From the NCBI GenBank assembly GCA_016867195.1, contig VGKE01000036.1:1-5187 (forward strand): a stretch of 5,187 nt of DNA, given 5' to 3'. Under the pieces are notes generated by a model. It saw only the letters and a list, made by a program, of their open reading frames with translations. It had not been told where the DNA came from and did not search any database. Shown here in pieces: positions 1 through 3,687 of the stretch. The position numbers and the translations under genes are program-made. Each line of letters begins with the position of its first letter. The first letter of the stretch is position 1. This DNA comes from Candidatus Nealsoniibacteriota bacterium. GTDB lineage: Bacteria > Patescibacteriota > Minisyncoccia > Minisyncoccales > GWA2-38-27.

Positions 1-2
1 TT

Positions 3-194
3 GATTCAACTGTTAACGCTAATATTCAAATTGCCGACTGGATTACTGGCGCTCTTGCCTGGTTTTTAGAAAATAAACATCTTGGCAACGAATGTTATCA
101 AATTTTGAAAAATAATTTATTAGGAGAGGGCAAAGAACTTTTTGAGAATTATTGGGAGAATAAATACAAAAATCAAAAAACCCAATCTTTTTGA
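3..194 (+). CDS. C-terminal fragment of a DUF3800-type protein (5' end outside window)
   Basis: Reading frame 3 is open from the left edge to a TGA at 192-194 and gives 63 residues. It begins with D-S, then N-I-Q-I-A-D-W-I-T-G-A-L-A within the first 20 residues. That pattern (DS, a short spacer, then IQxADxxxGA) is the typical C-terminal signature of DUF3800 proteins, a family of uncharacterised, RNase H-fold-like proteins common in accessory and mobile regions. The rest is a charged tail ending in KTQSF. The start and N-terminal motifs lie outside the window, so neither integrity nor activity can be judged. The family call rests on this one motif block. The stop codon lies inside the following hairpin, so the gene ends at its own probable terminator. 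Confidence 0.65.
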   Translation, partial: DSTVNANIQIADWITGALAWFLENKHLGNECYQILKNNLLGEGKELFENYWENKYKNQKTQSF

Positions 195-204
195 TTGAGT
201 TCTT
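180..204 (+). terminator. Weak hairpin terminator after the DUF3800 gene
   Basis: ACCCAATC (180-187) and GATTGAGT (193-200) form an 8-base stem with one C/A mismatch around a TTTTT loop, followed by TCTTT. An alternative 9-bp stem is AATCAAAAA (171-179) with TTTTTGATT (188-196). The hairpin overlaps the stop codon. The T-tract is short, so the call is moderate. Confidence 0.4.
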
Positions 205-205
205 T

Positions 206-308
206 GGTAGAAGTAGCGTCTTATGAGATGGTTAATCCACGGCTTTAGTCTCGGATGCTCCGAGGGAACACCATAGCATTCCGTAAGCTATTATTGCATA
301 CTTCTATT
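206..308. other. Candidate structured RNA or fold-back element, unknown family
   Basis: No gene is visible here, but several complementary segments nest. TAGAAGTA (208-215) pairs with TACTTCTA (299-306), extendable by G/T pairs at 206-207 with 307-308. ATGGT (228-232) pairs with ACCAT (270-274). CTCGGA (250-255) pairs with TCCGAG (259-264) around a TGC loop. ATAGC (273-277) pairs with GCTAT (287-291), and competes with the ACCAT pairing at two bases. Read on the minus strand, the closing stem is followed directly by CCA, like an acceptor end, but no T-arm or D-arm can be built, so I do not call a tRNA. It does not match the conserved cores I know for RNase P RNA, SRP RNA or tmRNA. Strand is undetermined. 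Confidence 0.35.
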
Positions 309-330
309 ATCAGATTAGCACAGCAAGGCC

Positions 331-359
331 TTGTCAATAGGTTAACCCGTGGATAACTT
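331..359 (+). promoter_or_regulatory. Possible sigma70-like promoter with an embedded DnaA-box-like site
   Basis: TTGTCA (331-336) is a good -35 match and is followed after 17 bases by TAACTT (354-359), a poor -10. On the minus strand, positions 348-356 read TTATCCACG, one base from the DnaA-box consensus TTATCCACA. A single such site is weak evidence of anything. The segment CCGTGGATAAC (347-357) is also complementary, with a one-base bulge, to GTTAATCCACGG (231-242). The promoter would serve the gene at 492. Confidence 0.25.
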
Positions 360-372
360 GAATCAATCTAAA

Positions 373-458
373 GGGGGTAGTGAAAGTTCGGCTGGACTTT
401 GTCCACTTTCCCCGCCCTTTCCACGAAAGGGCGGGGTTACCGAACTTCTACTACCCCC
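373..458. repeat. 86-base cloverleaf-like inverted repeat with GTAG near both ends
   Basis: Outer arms 373-391 and 440-458 pair over 19 positions (17 Watson-Crick, one G/T, one mismatch) and begin with GGGGGTAGT on both strands. Inside are two hairpins: TGGAC (393-397) with GTCCA (401-405) around TTT, and a perfect 11-bp stem CCCCGCCCTTT (410-420) with AAAGGGCGGGG (426-436) around CCACG. The whole forms a three-way junction. There is no following T-tract, so it is not an obvious terminator. GTAG at the foot of a hairpin is the known recognition mark in REP elements acted on by REP-associated transposases, so a REP/BIME-like element is one possible reading (inference). It does not show the integron attC core boxes. 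Confidence 0.7.
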
Positions 459-491
459 AAAGGTCGCAAAAATCAATCAAAAAACAAACCT

Positions 492-959
492 ATGAAAATA
501 GATTTAACAAAGGAACAATATATAAGATTATTGGAAATGAGCTATGTCGCCAACAGTGTTTTGGGTATTTTGGGCGATGTTTTGACAGAGGAGACAAATT
601 ATAAGAAAAAATCAGATGAAGCAACTGAATTGGAAGATTATTTTATAAATTACGCTAAAGATTTTGGATGCGAGAATATGACCGAGCAATTCCACGGCAA
701 AACCCTGTTAAAAGACGAAATTTACGAAAAGATACACGAAATAATAGATGAATACGATGATTATATTTTCTGGAATGAGTTAGAAGTCAGAATGGGGAAA
801 AGAGACTTTGAAAGGACGAAAACCAAGGAAGAAGAAAAGCAGATTAGAGAAAACAACGGCTGGTATCCGGAAAGAATTCACGAAATATACGATAAATATG
901 CTGAAGAATTTGAAAATCATGGCATAGACCGTTTTGAAGTAAGAACTAATGAAAAATAA
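492..959 (+). CDS. Hypothetical acidic, helix-rich protein, 155 aa
   Basis: I do not assign a function. The frame is open from upstream ATG 399, but codons 399-491 lie over the strong inverted repeat and give low-complexity sequence unlike the rest. ATG 492 (MKIDLTKEQY) is therefore the preferred start, although it has no clear Shine-Dalgarno. From there the protein is coherent: an N-terminal K-I-D-L-T-K-E-Q-Y-I-R-L-L segment, then charged amphipathic helices rich in Glu, Lys, Tyr and Asp, with a W-Y-P-E-R-I-H-E-I-Y-D-K-Y block near residues 121-133. There is no signal peptide or membrane segment. It resembles in style small accessory proteins of CPR genomes. The stop is followed after two bases by the ATG of the next, broken ORF, suggesting a two-gene transcript. 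Confidence 0.7.
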   Translation: MKIDLTKEQYIRLLEMSYVANSVLGILGDVLTEETNYKKKSDEATELEDYFINYAKDFGCENMTEQFHGKTLLKDEIYEKIHEIIDEYDDYIFWNELEVRMGKRDFERTKTKEEEKQIRENNGWYPERIHEIYDKYAEEFENHGIDRFEVRTNEK

Positions 960-961
960 TT

Positions 962-1140
962 ATGGCTAAAATTAAAGGAAAGATGTTGAATATATAAAAA
1001 ATAAAGACCCTCTTTGGAGCCTGTATTGGGAATTATATTGTCGTTCTGCTATGTTTTTTGAAAATCCAAGTATTGTTAAACTTTTTGAAACCGAAACCAA
1101 TTCTGTAAATATAAGAATCGCCCTACCTCAAGTTAGATAG
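962..1140 (+). pseudogene. Small ORF broken by a one-base frameshift in an A-run
   Basis: ATG 962, two bases after the upstream stop, reads MAKIKGK and then ends at once (MLNI, stop). Shifting frame at the GGAAAG run (977-982), as if one A had been lost, opens a frame from GAT 982 to TAG 1138-1140. It gives 52 protein-like residues: DVEYIKNKDPLWSLYWELYC, then RSAMFFENPSIVKLFETE and a short tail ending ALPQVR. Joined, the product would be about 59 aa. The second frame has normal codon choice but no good start of its own. This could be a real pseudogene, an assembly or sequencing indel in the homopolymer, or much less likely a programmed shift. The family is unknown. The 3' end overlaps the convergent ORF by 8 bases. 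Confidence 0.5.
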
Positions 1141-1327
1141 TAGAGAAGCTTTGAGTTTCAATATAGTTATATCGTTCCCTGGCTTGTTTTCTAAGAAATT
1201 TTTTGTATTTTTCTTGTTCTTTCTGAATAATTTTAATGTCCTGCATCGTTTTTGGCGCTTTCTTTTCCAAGGTTTTAACGATTTCTATATTTCGATCAAT
1301 TCTTGAAGTTTTAGAGTTGTTTTTCAT
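1133..1327 (-). CDS. Hypothetical basic small protein, 64 aa
   Basis: The minus-strand ORF starts at ATG 1325-1327 (MKNNSKTSRIDRNIEIVKTL) and ends at 1133. The product is Lys/Arg/Glu-rich and predicted to be mostly helical, with a segment of I-Q-K-E-Q-E-K-Y-K-K-F-L-R-K-Q-A-R-E-R-Y near residues 34-53 and no membrane segment. Codon choice (AAA, GAA, ATT, AGA) fits the rest of the window. Nothing longer competes on the plus strand between 1141 and 1350. It lies convergent to the broken ORF at 962-1140 and divergent from the small ORF at 1369. No clear Shine-Dalgarno is present. I do not recognise a family. It could be a chance ORF in AT-rich DNA. Confidence 0.45.
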   Translation of the reverse strand: MKNNSKTSRIDRNIEIVKTLEKKAPKTMQDIKIIQKEQEKYKKFLRKQARERYNYIETQSFSTI

Positions 1328-1368
1328 ATTTCTATTTAAAAGTAAGTTAGATTCAAGAATTAAAAGAA

Positions 1369-1527
1369 ATGATGATTAACGATTTAAAGAAATACCGCGC
1401 CTTGGTGGAAAAATGCATTAACAAATCAAAAACGGCCTGGAGGAATTTAGCCAAGAAAAGAAAAGAATTGGCCCCGGTTACTCCGCGATTCATTAATGTA
1501 TTAAATAAAATTAAAGATGAAATTTAA
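1369..1527 (+). CDS. Hypothetical small basic protein, 52 aa
   Basis: ATG 1369 or the adjacent ATG 1372 opens a short frame ending at TAA 1525-1527. The product (MINDLKKYRALVEKC, then INKSKTAWRNLAKKRKEL) is Lys/Arg-rich, probably helical, with a Pro-containing APVTPRF turn before a final helix. There is no signal or membrane segment and I recognise no family. The frame is open for six codons upstream of ATG 1369 to a TAG at 1348-1350. It overlaps the next tiny ORF by 11 bases in the same ATGAAATTTAA arrangement as the CYTH/HD pair further on (ATGGAAAATAA). That supports translational coupling, though both genes are short enough to be chance. Confidence 0.4.
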   Translation: MMINDLKKYRALVEKCINKSKTAWRNLAKKRKELAPVTPRFINVLNKIKDEI

Positions 1528-1612
1528 CAAACTGACCAAATTTTTTTATAAGCATTTTCCCTCCTTGTTATTCAGAGATGCGGCCGATGAAGTGGAAAAA
1601 TTTATTGTTTAA
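1517..1612 (+). CDS. Tiny hypothetical ORF, 31 aa, overlapping the previous one
   Basis: ATG 1517 begins inside the last codons of the 1369-1527 ORF and runs to TAA 1610-1612. The product reads MKFNKLTKFFYKHFPSLLFR followed by DAADEVEKFIV. It is too short for a family call. Support comes from the 11-base stop/start overlap with the upstream ORF and from the hairpin terminator that begins 10 bases after its stop. It may instead be the frameshifted tail of a once longer gene. Confidence 0.3.
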   Translation: MKFNKLTKFFYKHFPSLLFRDAADEVEKFIV

Positions 1613-1621
1613 AATCAGGGT

Positions 1622-1650
1622 GGGGAGAGTTGTCGGCTCTTTCCCTTTTT
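1622..1650 (+). terminator. Rho-independent terminator
   Basis: GGGGAGAG (1622-1629) pairs with CTCTTTCCC (1637-1645) with one bulged T and one G/T pair, around the loop TTGTCGG, and is followed directly by TTTTT (1646-1650). Position and shape fit termination of the small ORFs ending at 1612. Confidence 0.6.
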
Positions 1651-1727
1651 AAGTAGTTGATAAGACGGCTTCCCGCCTTAACGCTTGCAAGGTCCGTAGA
1701 AAAAACCTTCAGGGTCTCCCAATTGCT

Positions 1728-1838
1728 GCCCCGCACCAATCTTAACAAGGGATATTGTAATACCTCGATTAGAGATGAAGTCGGCTTCGCCTTTAGTAAA
1801 AAATAAAACCACGAGCTTTAATGAGATTGGTGCGGGGC
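1728..1838. repeat. Perfect 15-base inverted repeat enclosing 81 bases
   Basis: GCCCCGCACCAATCT (1728-1742) and AGATTGGTGCGGGGC (1824-1838) are exact reverse complements. The enclosed sequence contains smaller fold-backs, for example GAAG (1777-1780) with CTTC (1785-1788) around TCGG. The arms could be the closing stem of an RNA domain or the ends of a short non-autonomous element. No flanking target-site duplication is evident. Confidence 0.7.
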
Positions 1839-1840
1839 GA

Positions 1841-1938
1841 AGCGCGTCTGTTTTACCTCAACACTTGCCGTTGGCAATCCGATTCATCACCGGACCAGAC
1901 GCCGCTTTACCCCTGCGTGGCGGGTTATTCAGCCACGC
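1841..1938. other. Nested hairpin cluster, candidate non-coding RNA domain
   Basis: AGCGCGTCTG (1841-1850) pairs with CAGACGCCGCT (1896-1906) with one bulged C. Inside it are TTGCC (1865-1869) with GGCAA (1873-1877) around GTT, and TCCG (1878-1881) with CGGA (1891-1894). Beyond it is GCGTGGC (1915-1921) with GCCACGC (1932-1938) around a 10-base loop. Four stems in under 100 bases, following directly on the 15-bp repeat, make chance less likely. It matches no RNA family I can name. Confidence 0.4.
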
Positions 1939-1979
1939 CCTGATTTTAGCATCATTATTATGACGGATTAAAGCGGAAA

Positions 1980-2008
1980 TTGTTACAATCAAGCAGTTTT
2001 GATATAAT
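1980..2008 (+). promoter_or_regulatory. Extended -10 sigma70 promoter for the xseA operon
   Basis: TTGTTA (1980-1985, 4 of 6 to TTGACA) is followed by a 17-base spacer and a perfect TATAAT (2003-2008), preceded by TG at 2000-2001 to give the extended -10 TGATATAAT. Transcription would start near 2014-2016. This leaves a leader of about 165 bases before xseA that includes a small ORF. It is the best promoter match in the window. Confidence 0.75.
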
Positions 2009-2045
2009 GAGACAAGAGATTAAAAAATTAAATAATTTTAGAGAT

Positions 2046-2141
2046 ATGAACAAAAAGAAAGAGAAAAGAGAGAAAGGGGGATGCATCGCTTTTGAACGGG
2101 GTTTTAGGCGTTTTTTAAAAAATAAATTGATTAAAAAATAG
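2046..2141 (+). CDS. Leader small ORF, 31 aa, upstream of xseA
   Basis: ATG 2046 lies about 30 bases after the predicted transcription start and runs to TAG 2139-2141. The product is very basic: MNKKKEKREKGGC, then IAFERGFRRFLKNKLIKK. The frame also opens from ATG 2007, but that codon overlaps the -10 box and would not be transcribed from this promoter. A GAG-containing weak Shine-Dalgarno sits just before the start. The C-terminal half (FERGFRRFLKNKLIKK) looks like an amphipathic cationic helix. It could be a small conserved protein, a leader peptide influencing xseA expression, or chance. No function is assigned. Confidence 0.4.
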   Translation: MNKKKEKREKGGCIAFERGFRRFLKNKLIKK

Positions 2142-2178
2142 TTTCAAATAATAAATAAATCCATAAAAGAAAAAATTA

Positions 2179-3309
2179 ATGCATAATAATAAAGAGGAAA
2201 GAATTTTTTCTGTTTCTGAATATATTGGTTATCTTAATAAGGGATTAAGAGAATTCGCTGCCAGGATTATCGGAGAAGTCAGCGAAGTAAAAGTAGGACC
2301 GAGCGGGCATGTTTATTTTTCTTTAAAAGACGAAGGAGATGGGGGCATAATTAATTGCATAATCTGGAGGTCAAGATATCATTTATACGGAATTGAATTA
2401 AAAGAGGGGCTGAAAATTATAGCCGCTGGTTATCCGGAGATATATCCACCGAGCGGAAGGATTTCTTTTTTAGCCGAAGTAATTGAACACGTTGGAGAAG
2501 GGAGGTTGAAAAAAGAATACGAAATGTTAAAGAAAAAACTCAGCCAAGAAGGGCTTTTTAGCGAGGAAAGAAAACGTCCGCTCCCGATTTATCCCCAGAA
2601 GATTGGCTTGATTACTTCTTTAAAAGGAGCGGTTATAGCCGATTTTTCCAATAATTTAGGCAAATTCGGTTTTAAGGTTAAGATTATTGATTCCCGAGTT
2701 GAGGGCCAGGCAGCGGTTAGCGACCTTTTATCTTCTATTAAAACATTCAAAAAAGAGGATATTGAGGTCCTGGTTATTATGCGGGGCGGCGGTTCATTGG
2801 AATCAATGCTCGCTTTTAATAATGAATTATTGGTTAGAGAGGTGGTTGATTTCCCTGTTCCGGTAATTGCGGCTATTGGCCATCATAAAGATGCTCCCTT
2901 GGTTGCCTTAGCCGCTGACCTGGCTGTTTCTACTCCCAGCATCGCGGCAACCGCGCTGAGCGAGTCCTGGAAACGAACCGCTTTGTTTTTGGAAAGATAC
3001 GAAAGAAATATAATCGGCGACTATGAAAACGGTTTGAATAATGTTAAAATAAACCTAAGAAATTTAATTCCCGATTTATTTCTCGGGTTTAAGTCAATAT
3101 TATCCAGAGTTATTAAACAATTAGAATATATTGAAAAGGCAATTAATTCCCATAATCCGGAGCGGCAATTATGTCTCGGTTACAGCATCGCCAGTCGCGG
3201 CGGCAGAATAATAAGACGGATAAAAGATGTTGAAATGGGAAAAGATATTGATTTAAGGGTAACAGACGGAATAATAATTTCAAAGGTTAAAAATACCCGC
3301 CTTGTGTAA
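2179..3309 (+). CDS. xseA: Exodeoxyribonuclease VII large subunit
   Basis: This is the large, catalytic subunit of exonuclease VII, a cytoplasmic, single-strand-specific nuclease that degrades DNA from both ends into oligonucleotides together with several XseB subunits. Residues 10-103 form the OB-fold DNA-binding domain (IFSVSEYIGYLNKGLREF, then GHVYFSLKD). The catalytic domain starts near 134 (LPIYPQKIGLITSLKGAVIA) and carries RVEGQAA 173-179, RGGGSLE 202-208, AFNNE 212-216, IGHHKD 233-238 and ADLAVSTPS 246-254. The end (NPERQLCLGYSIASRGGR, then VTDGIIISKV) is the usual C-terminal segment. The usual E in the GHExD motif is H here. At 376 aa it is shorter than E. coli XseA (about 456), mostly through a short coiled-coil arm near 263-324. 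The start has no Shine-Dalgarno but fits the domain boundary. First main gene of the operon, just ahead of xseB. Confidence 0.95.
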   Translation: MHNNKEERIFSVSEYIGYLNKGLREFAARIIGEVSEVKVGPSGHVYFSLKDEGDGGIINCIIWRSRYHLYGIELKEGLKIIAAGYPEIYPPSGRISFLAEVIEHVGEGRLKKEYEMLKKKLSQEGLFSEERKRPLPIYPQKIGLITSLKGAVIADFSNNLGKFGFKVKIIDSRVEGQAAVSDLLSSIKTFKKEDIEVLVIMRGGGSLESMLAFNNELLVREVVDFPVPVIAAIGHHKDAPLVALAADLAVSTPSIAATALSESWKRTALFLERYERNIIGDYENGLNNVKINLRNLIPDLFLGFKSILSRVIKQLEYIEKAINSHNPERQLCLGYSIASRGGRIIRRIKDVEMGKDIDLRVTDGIIISKVKNTRLV

Positions 3310-3340
3310 AATCCGTGCGATCGCACGAATTTTACACAGG
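3301..3340. repeat. Near-perfect 40-base palindrome at the xseA stop
   Basis: The palindrome is centred on GCGATCGC (3317-3324), with arms GTGTAAAAT (3304-3312) and ATTTTACAC (3329-3337). It has one mismatch (3313/3328) and one G/T pair (3302/3339) over 40 bases, and includes the last codons and stop of xseA. It has essentially no loop, so DNA could extrude a cruciform or the RNA could form a GATC-looped hairpin. No T-tract follows, so termination is not obvious. Confidence 0.75.
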
Positions 3341-3347
3341 GTAAAAA

Positions 3348-3370
3348 ATTTGGAAACTTAGTTTCCAAAT
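3348..3370. repeat. Second hairpin between xseA and xseB
   Basis: ATTTGGAAAC (3348-3357) pairs perfectly with GTTTCCAAAT (3361-3370) around TTA, 16 bases before the xseB start. With the upstream palindrome it gives two consecutive hairpins in the 76-base gap between the subunit genes. That could serve mRNA processing or differential expression of the two subunits (inference). Confidence 0.65.
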
Positions 3371-3385
3371 CAACAAATCAAAAAG

Positions 3386-3640
3386 ATGTTAAAAGAAACT
3401 AAAGAAACTAAAGAAACTAAAGAAAAACAAGAGGCCGGGGACTTAAATAGCAACCTGAAATGTTTATCCGAAATCACCGGCTGGTTTGAGAATCAGGAGG
3501 AAATTGACGTTGAAGAGGGATTAAAAAGGGTGAAAGAGGCGGTAAGAATTATCAAGGCGAGCAAAGAAAGATTAAAAGCCATTGAGAATGAATTTGAAGA
3601 AATAAAAAAAGAGATAGACATTGAAGATGTCGGACAATAA
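3386..3640 (+). CDS. xseB: Exodeoxyribonuclease VII small subunit
   Basis: This is the small subunit of exonuclease VII, which binds in several copies along the XseA coiled-coil arm. The 84-residue length is normal for the family. The core (about 22-78) is two helices: NLKCLSEITGWFENQEEIDV then EEGLKRVKEAVRIIKASKER, ending in a coiled-coil LKAIENEFEEIKKEI. This matches the XseB pattern of an LEEIV-like first helix and a long second helix with regularly spaced Leu, Ile and Val. Identity is supported by position directly after xseA. The N-terminus is unusual: three KET repeats encoded by a 9-base tandem repeat, likely a disordered extension. No Shine-Dalgarno is seen. Sequence conservation in this family is low, so the call leans partly on context. 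Confidence 0.85.
   Translation: MLKETKETKETKEKQEAGDLNSNLKCLSEITGWFENQEEIDVEEGLKRVKEAVRIIKASKERLKAIENEFEEIKKEIDIEDVGQ
3392..3418 (+). repeat. Tandem 9-base repeat in the xseB 5' end
   Basis: AAAGAAACT occurs three times in tandem (3392-3400, 3401-3409, 3410-3418), followed by a degenerate fourth unit. The unit length is a multiple of three, so copy changes would alter the number of KET triplets without breaking the frame. Confidence 0.85.
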
Positions 3641-3687
3641 CGCCCAATGCCCGATGTTAAAAATATTATAAAGATGTTTCAATTAAT

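Larger units (their letters stand above)
1651..1962. other. Gene-poor, G+C-richer structured block, unknown nature
   Basis: This stretch of over 300 bases has no convincing gene. It is visibly richer in G+C than its neighbours, which in an AT-rich genome is typical of structured RNA or foreign DNA. It holds a perfect 15-base inverted repeat (1728-1742/1824-1838) and a hairpin cluster (1841-1938), listed separately. There is also an imperfect direct repeat: ACGGCTTCCCGCCTTA (1665-1680) resembles TCGGCTTCGCCTTTA (1781-1795). The 62-codon frame at 1775-1963 crosses the inverted repeats and has unlike composition, so I treat it as chance. On the minus strand a startless frame gives protein-like text (IGAGQQLGDPEGFFYGPCKR, stop), which could be a gene remnant. 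Confidence 0.45.

Noticed and set aside
206..308. tRNA on the minus strand (closing stem followed by CCA)
   Set aside because: No T-arm, D-arm or anticodon arm can be formed, and the stem content and 103-base length do not fit.
373..458. Integron attC site
   Set aside because: The fold-back is suggestive, but the conserved RYYYAAC/GTTRRRY core boxes are not present at the ends, and no integrase or cassette array is seen.
399..491. Upstream extension of the 492-959 gene from ATG 399
   Set aside because: These codons lie over the strong inverted repeat at 373-458 and give low-complexity sequence unlike the rest of the protein. ATG 492 gives a coherent start.
380..604. 74-codon plus-strand ORF in another frame
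   Set aside because: It overlaps both the inverted repeat and the better-supported gene at 492, with no protein-like features.
1775..1963. 62-codon plus-strand ORF as a real gene
   Set aside because: It runs across the perfect inverted repeat and hairpin cluster, has composition unlike the other genes, and has no RBS. It is most likely a chance ORF in a structured region.
3301..3340. Rho-independent terminator after xseA
   Set aside because: The palindrome is strong, but no T-tract follows, the loop is almost absent, and xseB, which needs co-expression, lies directly downstream.
3180..3368. 62-codon minus-strand ORF
   Set aside because: It is antisense to the conserved C-terminus of XseA and the hairpins after it, a shadow of the real gene.
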